Source of the DNA: Lamellibrachia satsuma
Taxonomy: Eukaryota > Annelida > Polychaeta > Sabellida > Siboglinidae
Assembly (NCBI GenBank): GCA_033239005.1
Contig: BSQZ01000004.1
Span: 16,753,007-16,817,006, forward strand
Reading direction: 5' to 3'
DNA: 64,000 nucleotides
A program made the translations under genes and the position numbers. The notes below the pieces were generated by a model. That model worked only from the letters and a program-made list of their open reading frames with translations, made no database searches and was not told where the DNA came from. Shown piece after piece: positions 29,480 to 39,654 of the stretch. Each line of letters opens with the position of its first letter. Positions within the stretch are counted from its first letter, which is position 1.

Positions 29480-31449
29480 TTATTGACCATGCGTGCAAGT
29501 GTAGCAGTTAACTTCGGTGCATATGCATACATAGCTTTTTATAATAATTTTTTTAGCATAAGATATATATCCCTGTAAGCTGTGTGTGGTCACCTTATCT
29601 TTTAATATGTCTGGGGTATTGTTGATGATATGTGGTAAATTATATTTCAGACACTTTTTTGCAAATTCGTGTTGTGTTCTAAATGTGTGTATTTTGTTGT
29701 GTTTACGCGTGAAATGATTATGTATGTGTGTATTCTGGTTTATCGGCCAGCTTTGTAAGTATGCTGGTAATTGTTTGTGTATGAATTTATAATAAAATCG
29801 TAGTATCTGTACTTTAAGTAAGTCTTCAACCTTTAGAACAGAGAGGCTTTTAAATAATGGTTCCGTATGTGAGTTATATTTGGTTACAGATATTATTCTA
29901 ATTGCTTTCTTCTGTAATTTTATTATCCTATTACACTGATAGCCCCAAATCATTAGGCAGTAATTTATGTGGGGTAATATTAATGAATTATACAGTATAA
30001 TTCTGATACTTTTTGGTAAGACATGCTTCAATTTGTTTATAATTCCGATTGTCCTAGAACACTTATTTGCTATTTTCTCAATGTGTTTATTCCAATTTAA
30101 AGGTGTGTCTAATATTAAACCTAAGAAGTTGAAATGTTGGACTCTTTCAATGTTTACACCATCTATTGTTAGTGTTGGTACTGTTACCTTTTTGTTTGGC
30201 ATTTGAAAAATCATATATTTAGTTTTGTTGATATTTAATGTTAATTTATTTAATTTTAACCATTCTGCTATGTTGTGTAGTTCTGTATTTATCATATGTT
30301 CAGTATTTGGATTGTTTGTACCATTTGTAAAAGACCCGAGTGTACTTACTAGAGAAGTATCATCGGCATATGTAATGAATTTAAAGACATTACTGGCTTG
30401 TGAGAAATCGTTAATATATATAATGAATAACAGAGGACCTAGTATTGAGCCTTGTGGGACTCCCGTGTTTATAGGTAAGACATTTGATTTTATGTCATCA
30501 ATTTTTACAAATTGCTCACGGTTTGTTAAGTAACTTTTTAGTAATTGTAATGCTGATGGTTCCAACCCATAATGTTCTAATTTTTTTAAGAGGATTGTGT
30601 GGTCAAGTGTATCAAATGCTTTCGATAAATCAAGAAATATACTGATGGGTAATTGGTTGTTATCCAAGTGTGTAGTGATCCTATCGACTATTTCTAGAGC
30701 TGCATATTCAGTTGAATGGTGGGGTCTGAATCCATATTGACTATCAGACAGTAGTTTTGTATTAGTAAAATACATGAGTAATTGGTTATTCATAATTCTT
30801 TCCAATACTTTTGAAATAACAGGCAAAAGGGATATTGGTCTATAATTTGTGAATAATGTGGGATCATTTTTCTTAAATATAGGAATAACTTTTGCTACTT
30901 TAAGTTTGTCAGAAATTGTCCTGTGTTCAGCACTTGATTTATTAATAATGTTAAAGGTTTCACTATGTCTGGTTCAATAAGTTTTAATAATTTGCTGGAT
31001 ATTCCATCACAACCATAGCTATTTTTATTTGGAAGGTTATTGATTATTTGTGATACGGATTCCTCTTGTATTTCTGTGAATCTGAAACCATTTGTATTCT
31101 TGTTTTTGAGAAATTTAGTGATATTATTTGCAGTTGTACATTGTATGTTTTCCGCAAGATTAGGGCCTGTTTCCGTAAAGATATGATTAAATTCATTAGC
31201 TATGTCAATCTTATTAGTATATGTCTTGTTATTTTGTTTAAAATATGTTGGAAATTGCGTACTAGATTTGTGTCTTGATATAATTTCATTAATTGCTTTC
31301 CATGTATTTGCTGCATTAAATTTGTATTTGTCGAAAAGTTGTACATAGTGTAATCTCTTTGCTTCACGAATGTTCTTCTTAAGTATTACGTTGTATGTTT
31401 TTAGATTAGTGCAACTTGTGGTATATTGTGCACAATCAGGATCTAACAT
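29480..31449 (-). pseudogene. LINE-B reverse transcriptase
   Basis: Blocks in order: INEIISRHKSS, SYGCDGISSKLLK (RT 1), then after a one-base frameshift NYRPISLLPVISKVLERI (RT 2), YGFRPHHSTEYAALEIVDRI (RT 3), FLDLSKAFDTLDH (RT 4), GVPQGSILGPLLF (RT 5), FITYADDTSLV (catalytic YADD) and LNINKTKYMIF. The C-terminus, with NLPHIINNTP, ends at a stop at 29480. Similar to jockey/CR1-superfamily RTs. The frame carries it in two pieces (31449-30895 and 30826-29480). Confidence 0.9.
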
Positions 31450-31505
31450 CTTCAGTTGTTTGTATAATTTATCTCTATATTTAATTGATCTTAATATACC
31501 TTTCG

Positions 31506-32550
31506 TTATCCAGTTTGATTTTTATGTCTGTATTTGTGGAATTTGACAACTTTGGTTTGTATGTGTTTATTTTTAGTCGTTTCTATTATTTGATCTATAA
31601 GGTTATAATTGGAATTTGTATCAGCATTAGGACTCTTATCCATTTTGCTATAAATGTCTGCTGCATGAATGTCATGTTTAACTTTTAATAAGGCTTCATT
31701 AGTTTCCATGTGTATCTTAGTTGTTTTAGGATTTAATTTTTTGTTTTGTGTTGTGTCCATAAAGATAAAATAGGGTTGGTGATCTGAGAATTGTTTTATG
31801 AGTATACCTGCTCTGCTCTCTAGAATTGTTTTTGTTAATTTACAGAAAAGATTATCTATTAGTGTACCGTGTTTTTCTGAAAATCTAGTTGGTAGTGTAA
31901 TTTGGGGATACATACTATGTGATGTAAGAAGATCAAAGAAATCACTGATCAGTTCATCTTCATTTAACTTTAGCAGGTTTATGTTATAATCACCGGCAAA
32001 GATTACATTGTGTTGTATTTGGTCTAGGGATGATAGCAGTAGTGAAAATTCTGTTATAAACTGTTTCAGGTTATCAATTAGATTCCTTGGAGGCCTGTAA
32101 ATATTTCCTATTATTGCTGGTTTGGTCAAACCACCTTCACTTACTTTAATAATAAGCCCTTCCCAAAGTTCATAGTTGTTTAGATTTTGAATCACTTCGT
32201 ATGTATATTTTGAGTCAACGTATATGATTAGTCCTCCCTTTTTACTGGATGTTTTTCCCTGTGTAATGCAATTGTATCCTTCCAGCTGTATGTGTGAGAA
32301 ATCATCATTTTTAGATATACAACTCTCTTGTAGGCATATAACACTAAGTTGAATATTTTCAGTTTTTAATTCCTCTACGAATGCCTCTAATTCGCTAAAT
32401 TTGGCATTAATAGATTGTATATTAGAGCTTATTATGCTGAAGCAATTTTTGTTCTTTTTACACAAAGCATCAAATGCATCCGAATCAAAATATGAGGATA
32501 GACGTATGGGTTTTAATTCATTTAATTCATTAGTCTGATTTGTATTATCA
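31506..32550 (-). pseudogene. LINE-B apurinic-type endonuclease domain
   Basis: The minus-strand frame contains SSNIQSINAKFSELEAFVEE, ICLQES (catalytic Glu), GNIYRPP, VIFAGDYNINLL (catalytic Asp/Asn) and FSDHQPYF (catalytic Asp-His). These are the APE-like endonuclease motifs in normal order. The frame remains open toward the 5' junction, where the true N-terminus is lost. It ends in a frameshift before the RT part. Confidence 0.88.
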
Positions 32551-32634
32551 TCTAGCAGTTACACAATCTGTAGACAATTTGTTCCATTCATTTATTGTCC
32601 TCTGTGAGAACGAGTGCTTCCTGATGTCCAATCT

Positions 32635-34116
32635 TCATTGATCCTTTACTAATTTTACCTCATGTCCTCTACTTCTGCTATCCTTCTTGAGTGAGAAAAA
32701 CATATTTCTATCAATATTTTCATACCCATTCAATATCTTAAAAACTTCAATCTGATCCCCTCTTAACCCCCTTGTTTCTAGAGTTGTTAAACCACATTCT
32801 TTCAGTCGTTCTTCATAACTAAGGTCTCTCAGTTCTGGAATCATTTTAGTTGCTCTCCTTTGTATGCGTTCAAGCGTATCTATATCCTTCTTACGATATG
32901 GTCTCCATGCTTGTATACAGTATTCTAAATGAGGTCTAACTATTGCTTTATAAAGAGGTATAATTAATTTTTTTCCCTTGTATGTTATGTTTCTTCTAAT
33001 CAATCCAAGAATTTGATTACCCTTTGAAGCTGCAATACTACACTGCTCTGAAACTTTCATATCAGCGCTTATTGTAACCCCTAAGTCCTTTTCTTTTACA
33101 GTAGTACCCAGAACAGTATCTCCCATTTTATAGTTTACATTCAAGTTCCCATGTCCTGTATGTAGGCATTTACATTTCCCAAAATTGAACAACATCTGCC
33201 ATTTCTCAGACCATTTCACTAATCTGTCTAGATCGTTTTGTAAATGTTGTTTATCACCATCAGTATTAACCTTTCTAAACAGTTTTGTGTCATCCGCAAA
33301 TTTCAGTACGCTACTTGTTATACTGTCGTCCAAGTCATTGATATAAATTAAGAATAATATAGGTCCTAATACTGATCCTTGAGGTACCCCACTCAAAACC
33401 GATTTCCAATTTGAAACTTCTCCATCTACTACAACTCGTTGTCTTCTGTCAGTCAGCCATTGTTCTATCCAGTCAGTTATGTTATCCCCGATACCAGCTT
33501 TTAATGTAAGTAGTAAACTTTGATGTGGCACTTTGTCAAAAGCTTTCTGAAAATCTAAGTAGATAATATCTACTGGCGATCCCACGTCTATCCACTTAGT
33601 GATTTCTTCCAAAAAACATAACATATTTGTTAAGCATGACCTCGCTGTAAGGAATCCATATTGAGATGAATTTAATAATTTATGCTTAACGAGGAAGTCC
33701 ACCATATGGTCTTTAATTAACCTTTCTAATAATTTACAAATCACTGACGTTAAACTCACTGGTCTGTAATTCTCTGACTTATTTCTCGAACCCTTTTTAA
33801 ATAATGGTATGATGTTTGCTTCTTTCCATTCAAACGGAACAACTCCCTCTTTTAATGACAAGTTGAATACTCTTGCAAGTGGTATACTGATTTGTTCTAC
33901 TGTTTCCATTAGTAATTTTGGAGGAATCCCATCCATTCCCGGTGATTTGTTATCGTTCATTGCCTTTATTTTCTTAGCTACCAATTCTGGAGTTACAACT
34001 AACGGACCTAAATAGTCAGATTTAGCCCCCTGAAATTTAGCATCAGCAACTGGTAATGAACTAATATCTTCTTTGGTAAACACTGAACTGAAGTAACCAT
34101 TTAGGTTTTCTGCCAT
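32635..34116 (-). pseudogene. CR1 copy 1 reverse transcriptase (ORF2 3' part)
   Basis: 493-codon open frame with KSPGMDGIPPKLLME (RT 1), NYRPVSLTSVICKLLERLIK (RT 2), YGFLTARSCLTNML (RT 3), YLDFQKAFDKVPH (RT 4), LSGVPQGSVLGPILF (RT 5), LKFADDTKLFRK (catalytic FADD) and HLEYCIQAWRPYRKKDIDTL. Relative to copy 2 it lacks about one codon at LKA-GIGD. The domain looks enzymatically complete, but the joined ORF2 is not. Confidence 0.92.
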
Positions 34117-34186
34117 TGAAAACCCCTGTGATATTATATTTCCAGCACTGTTTTCTAGACGTCCAACCTTGTCTTGTACGTTTTGT

Positions 34187-35345
34187 TTACTCCTGACATA
34201 TGCATAAAAACTCTTGCTGTAATTTTTTTATGTTACATGCTAGTTTTTGCTCATAGCTTCTTTTAGATTGTCTGATTTCAGTTGTAGCTGCATTAAGTGC
34301 CTCTTTGTATTTTGCATAGTCTTCGTCCTTTCTGGTACGCCTATAAACCCTCCACATAGTTTGTTTTAGCATTATTTTTCTAATAGCTTCTTTTGACAAG
34401 TGTTTCTTTCTACACCGTTTTCCTTGTTTTTGGAAGGGAACAAATTTACCGATGATACTCTCAATTTCATATTTTAGAATATTCCAACATTCAATTGCGG
34501 TCTTAATCATCAGAATGTTAGCTTTGCTAAGTATTTTCTCATATCTTTGTAGTTACCTTTGTGGAAGTTTCTCTTGTACGTTTTCTTATTTTTACTTTCT
34601 GATTTCACATTGATGTCAAAATGCATTTGATTATGGTCACTATTACCCAATGGTTCAAATATTTTTACGTTGTCCACTAATTCTTTTTGTGATGACAAAA
34701 CTATATCTAATACATTTTCTCCCCTGGTTGGTTCTAGTACGTGCTGAGTAAGAAAGCTATCCTGGATTAAAAATAGAAATTGTTGGTCCTCAATCCCTGT
34801 GCTCTCTAGAGAATTCCATTGTATGTGTCCATGGTTAAAATCTCCCATTATGATACATTCCCCTTTACTAACTTCCTTTATAGCGGTTTTTTATTTTTGT
34901 GTTGTCCTCTTCGTTTATGTTTGGACTTCGGTAAACTAATCCAATGGTTAATTTTGAATTTCCTGAAACAATTTTGCACCAAACAGCTTCATCGCAATCT
35001 GCTTCCCTTTCTAGTTTTATTTCATAAGCCTGAATAGATTCTTTAACATATAAAATAACTCCCCCGCCCTATTCGATCTTTCCTAAACATTACATATCCT
35101 GTCAGTCCTAAATCAGCATCTGTTATATCTATGTTGGCCCATGATTCAGTTATACCAATTATGTGAGGGTCAATATCTTCTACCATAATGTTTAATTCGT
35201 TTTTCTTATTTACTATGCTCCTTGCATTTAAACATACGCATCTATAACCTTTTTCAGAGATGTTTTTCGGATGACTTGATATTGGTTTATCTGTGCTAGT
35301 GGCCTCTTGTTCTGCTTGAGACACCTCTAGGTAACCCCCCTGCAC
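34187..35345 (-). pseudogene. CR1 copy 1 endonuclease and linker (ORF2 5' part)
   Basis: Broken minus-strand frames carry CLNARSIVNKKNELN, IIGITESWA (catalytic Glu), IMGDFNHGHIQW (catalytic Asp-Asn), LGNSDHNQMHFD (catalytic Asp-His) and a basic linker, KQGKRCRKKHLSKEAI. Stops or frameshifts occur near 35043, 34850 and 34510. A short deletion after KYLAKL is not shared with copy 2. Confidence 0.88.
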
Positions 35346-35382
35346 TTCTAGTTTAAAGAATGTTTACTTCCAAAAATATCCT

Positions 35383-36278
35383 TCATGTACCATCCTTCAT
35401 GTACATATCAGCCCTCCCAACAAAACTTCCCCATAAATCCACAAATCCAACTTCCTCTTCCCTACATAGCTTCTGGACTAACATGTTAATTGCCATCACC
35501 CGACAATTTCGATATTTGTGACCCCTCCTGCCCATTACAGGTAAAATCCCTGACAGTATTACCTGCTCAACCCGCGTCTGTTTTAGTGCTCTGACCAACT
35601 GCCTATATTTCCTAACTATGGAAGTTGTACCCTCCCTCTCTACGTTATTTGTCCCTACGTGTACTAAAACAGATCCACCCTTACCCGAGCCTACGATGTT
35701 TTTACCCTCTCAGTTATCGCCTCTATTTTGGCTCCAGGCAAGCAGACCACCACATCATCTCCCTTGTTTAAGCCTCTGTCGGTCTTCCTAACTATCGAAT
35801 CCCCCACAAACACCCTCGCTCTCTTCCTCACCCCCTCTATCACTGCTGCAGTCTCCTTCGCTCCTGTCTCCCCCACTTCCCACTCCTTTGCTCTTGTCTC
35901 TCCCACTCCCCTCTCCTTAACTCTGGTTGTTTTCCCTCCCGTCTCCCCACTCCCTTCTTCTTCCCTCATGTCTCCCCTACTCCCCTCTCCCTCACTCCGG
36001 TTGTTTTCCCTCCCGTCTCCCCCACTCCCTTCTCCTTCACTCCGGTTGTCTTCCCTCCCGTTCCTTTCCTTCCCGTCTCCTTACGTCCTGTCTCCTACGA
36101 CCTGTCACTTTCCCTCCTCTCAGCTTCCTCCCAGGCTGCGGTGAGCTCTCCCTAGCATCTCTTGTGTCTTTCCCCACTTTATCATCTACTGTTCCCCCAC
36201 CGGAACTACTGGCACAACCCCCCTGTTCCTTTCCCACCATTGCCACAACAAGCAGCCTCAGCTCTTCCAACTCCACCT
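35383..36278 (-). pseudogene. CR1 copy 1 ORF1 with SGNH esterase domain
   Basis: Minus-strand fragments contain a Gly/Lys/Glu-rich N-terminal region, then VFVGDSIVRKTDRGLNKGDD (SGNH block I, catalytic Ser in GDS) and QVILSGILPVMGRRGHKYRN. CR1/L2-type ORF1 proteins often carry such an esterase. Frameshifts near 35690 and 35600 remove the GTNN block from the open frame, and the final DG-H block is lost. The N-terminal repeat is shorter than in copy 2. Confidence 0.85.
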
Positions 36279-36428
36279 ATATGAATGTTATGATCCGTTC
36301 AACGCATGGGTGACCAATGAAAGTGACATATGAATGTTATGATCCGTTCAACGCATGGGTGACCAATGAAAGGTGACATATGAATGTTATGATCCGTTCA
36401 ACGCATGGGTGACCAATGAAAGGTGACA
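36279..36428. repeat. ~50-bp tandem repeat, 3 copies, at the CR1 5' end
   Basis: Units beginning ATATGAATGTTATGATCCGT start at 36279, 36328 and 36378 (49-50 bp) and end at GAAAGGTGACAT. They abut the 5' end of CR1 copy 1. Confidence 0.95.
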
Positions 36429-38473
36429 TTGTTCATTGAGTATTTTTATTGGTTTTTCTACCGAAATAAAAACCCGTATTTAAATCGCATGAAATCGAAC
36501 ATAAACAAATAGTTGGATTCTCCTAATCCTTTGGCGAGTCCGAATTTGCCTAACGCGCAATGTCCTAATTGGATCTTTGTCATCCGACACGGTGTCGTTC
36601 GACCAGTTGTGGCACACATCGCTCGACTTAGTAGTTGCCTGCATACTTGTTGTGGCACAACGCATACCCTAACCTCTCCTATACATGACACGCCCGGCGA
36701 ATACGTACTAGACCTTGGTGTCAGGCACTGATCTGTATATGACAGATCAGCGGTGTTAGGTTGATACAAAAACGCCACCTGGGGGAGTTTTGAGGCTCGA
36801 GGCTCATGTTTGACAACAGCTGTAGCTTCCGTTTGTGGGTTAATTCGCCGCTCTTGATTTCACTTAACGTAGTTACTATGGTACATGAGTGGCTGCTTGT
36901 TTCAACACGTGTTGCCAACAACCTGACTTTAAGTGGTGGTTCATTTCTACACTACATTTATTGCGAACAAGCTGGTAATAAACTCTTTGACCCCGAGCCC
37001 TTACGAAACGGGTTTTGGGGTTTTATAAATTTAAACGTCCCAATCCAAAACTAATTTGGATAGCATCGACCCCATACACAATTAAATCGAAAATTGAAGA
37101 CACGATTTGCCCTAGATGGCCCTTATGCAATGAATGTTAAGCCAATTGTTGCAGTGTTCAATTATACTCTTCTCTAAGTGGCACCTAACCCACCTACCCC
37201 CACACGTTTTGTTCATACCCGATACTTACAAAGACCCTTACAATGACTGTCAATTTCATATCGATGAAACGGATGCTATAGAAATCACAAGTACAAACAG
37301 GTTTACATGTGGCAACAGCACATCTTTTATTTTACATACAACATCAATAACATGGCAACCTGGTTCGCATTTATCTTGAAGAAAATAGAATGAGAAAACG
37401 ACCAACATGCAGTTTTCATGGTATCATACAAGTTTTGTTTAACAGTCGCGGTGTCTGATATACGTCTATCCTGCTATGTCTTAAACTGATCATGGCACCC
37501 TATGTTAAACATTTCCAATATACAAATAACTTAATAATCAACGAAAAACCACATTCACTGTCAACGATTTATTTTTCACGACAACCAATTAAGCACATAA
37601 AATAATTTAAAACTAACAAAAAACAACACTTAATACCAATGATTTCTTACTCCTGTAACTTGTCGATATTCCCGTCGCTCTTATTTTGTGCACCACAAAC
37701 AACAGACTTCGTGAATGTAATCAATACATTTGCTGAAGTACTCCTCAACAGTATCTAATATCTACAAAAGGGCATGTTCTGAACAATTATCGTCTGCTGC
37801 GATTAGTACGACGCACGTGATTGGCTGCTCGATTTTTAACGTGGCTTGCGATTGGCCCACGTCATTCGAATTGACGTTGACAAAAATGAAAAACAGAGCT
37901 TCGGTAGGTACACTAAATCAATGATTATCATCATCCGTCCACGAATCTTGTCATTGTGCTACTAAATCAGATACATGTGTGAGATCAGTAGCCATCTCGA
38001 TCTGAGAAGTATTTGGCAACAAACGGCCTTTTGAGATTTGTACTCGGTACTCTTAAAGCAGGCGTCCGAGATTTCTGCTCCAAGCACAAGTCAAAGAATT
38101 AAAAATTAACGCGACATCTTGGTCGCTTTTGTACATCGCACGTTATGTTGTGAAAACGTTATATTTGTATCGGTGCGTTGATTTTACGTAGACTACAGTG
38201 GGGAGTAAAATATAACAAGTCGACTAATATGACTGGGCCGGTACTCGTCGCCATCATTCAAACGCTGTCCGAAAACAATGCACCATATATCAATTATCGT
38301 ACGAAACTCTATAACGGTAGCAGCAGCGAGTCCGAATTTGCCTAACGCACAATGTCCGTCTATGATAACACGCGAGACGACGCGCCAGAGGCAACGCAAG
38401 ACGTGTGAAACACCAAGCAAGTCACGTCGTAAACGATGCTCCAGTCGAGTGAGTCTATCGTCAACGCACACGC
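36429..38473. other. Intergenic between CR1 copy 1 and the PNO 3' end
   Basis: No coding signal. It contains a ~27-bp block, GAGTCCGAATTTGCCTAACG plus CNCAATGTCC, at 36535 and again at 38329. A cluster of inverted CCAAT motifs with CRE-like TGACG/CGTCA sites lies at about 37800-37880. The part adjoining 38473 is probably the PNO 3' UTR; an AATAAA occurs on the minus strand near 37570. Confidence 0.5.
37795..37885. promoter_or_regulatory. CCAAT/CRE-like cluster
   Basis: Within ~90 bases: GATTGGCTG, GATTGGCCCACGTCATTC and AATTGACGTTGAC, i.e. two inverted CCAAT boxes and two CRE-like cores. This looks like an animal promoter, but no convincing exon follows on either strand. Confidence 0.3.
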
Positions 38474-39654
38474 CTACCACGCCTCGATGTTGTATCTGCC
38501 TTCTATCTGCATCTGCGTCACCATCTCCTCAGCCTCTTCTGGACTGTGTCCTCCCGCCGAGATGAAGGCGTCGACCACCGCCTTGCGTACGGCCGTCGGC
38601 ACGTTACCGGCCGGGCCGCACAGGTAGAAGTAACCCTTCTTGCGACCCAGGTAGTCGTAGATCACTTCCGGGTACTCGGAGATGCGGTTCTGCACGTAGA
38701 TCTTGTGCGCCTGGTCGCGCGAGAAGGCGGTGCTGAGCACAGTGAGGACGCCCTTGCCGCCGGAGTGGTACTCCTCGAACTCATCGCCGTACGAGAACTC
38801 CATCTTCCTGTAGCGGGCGCCGAAGAACAGCGCCATCGGCCCGACGGTCTCGCCGCGTGTGCGGGACACCTCGCGGTCCTGCACCATGGCGCGGAAGGGC
38901 GCGATGCCGGTGCCCAGTCCGACCATGACGCATGGGAAGGCGTTGGTGTCTGGTATGCTGATGCCGGCGCCGTTGATTCGCCCAGCGATCAGATCGGTGG
39001 GCGCGCCGTCGCGACTCAACCCCTGCAGGTAGTTGGTGCACAGACCGACGTGGTAGTTGCCGGACGGAGTCGTCCAGTCGTTCTTGACGATGCACAGGTG
39101 CAGCATATCGCCGGTCATTTCGCTGGCCGACGCGATCGAATAGAGTCGCGGCTTAATGCGCGGGATATGGTCAAGGAGGTACTCGAGTGAGAGCTTCTTG
39201 GTCGGGTAGCGCGTCAGCAGGTCGGCGTACGTCACCGTCTCGTCGGTCAGCTCTCGCAGCTTGCCGTTGCCGTCCTTCGTCAGCAACCACGTCAGCTCCT
39301 CGCGGTCCGACTCGGAGTCGGCGGAAATCGCCAGCGTCTCGTAAAAGCGGCGACTCGGCTTGCCGAACACGTCGAGGACTTCGGTGAACAGCTGCGACAT
39401 CGACATGACGGACGGGAGCGACTCTTTGCGGTCCTGGGTGTCTTCCAGACGGACGACCGACTTGGCGCCGACCCCCAGCTGGTCGCAGAAGCCGAGAACC
39501 CGCTCGCGGTCGTTGTGTCCGTAGATGCCCAGACAGTCGCCCACGTTGTACTTCATGCCCGAGCCCGAGAGGTCGAACTCGTAGTGGCGGATGTCGCGGT
39601 CGTAACCCTCCGGCGTCATCAGTTCGTTCTTCAAGAGAGGCACCAACTTCGAGC
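38474..39654 (-). CDS. PNO: PNO exon 3 (FAD/NADPH-binding reductase)
   Basis: 1181 bp, acceptor CCGGACAG completing the split Gly codon of exon 2, ending at TAG. It encodes the connecting/FAD/NADPH part of a diflavin reductase: GYDRDIRHYEFDLSGSGMKY, RLYSIASASEM, GTGIAPFRAMVQDRE, FFGARYRKMEF and the C-terminus RYNIEAW. The frame also stays open for ~16 codons upstream of the acceptor, but that part has no family match. Confidence 0.94.

Larger units (their letters stand above)
29236..32551 (-). mobile_element. LINE-B: jockey/L2-like non-LTR retrotransposon, 5' truncated
   Basis: Minus strand. Endonuclease, then reverse transcriptase, then a ~240-bp 3' UTR ending AATAAACGATTTTG followed by a TCTG tetranucleotide tail (29236-29269). 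The 5' end is cut inside the coding region and abuts the 3' end of the CR1 copy at 32551-32552. Two frameshifts (about 31515 and 30905) split the ORF but all blocks are present, so it is a fairly young inactive copy. Confidence 0.9.
32552..36278 (-). mobile_element. CR1-type LINE copy 1
   Basis: Minus strand, 3.7 kb. ORF1 (esterase), ORF2 endonuclease and reverse transcriptase in order, broken by a handful of stops and small indels. Very similar to copy 2 at 55.7-59.65 kb along its length. It lacks the last ~150 bp (RT C-terminal codons, 3' UTR and terminal AATCTTGTTA repeats) that copy 2 and the fragments at 3.1 and 6.9 kb retain, because it is joined directly to LINE-B. At its 5' end it runs into a three-unit 50-bp repeat. 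Confidence 0.93.
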
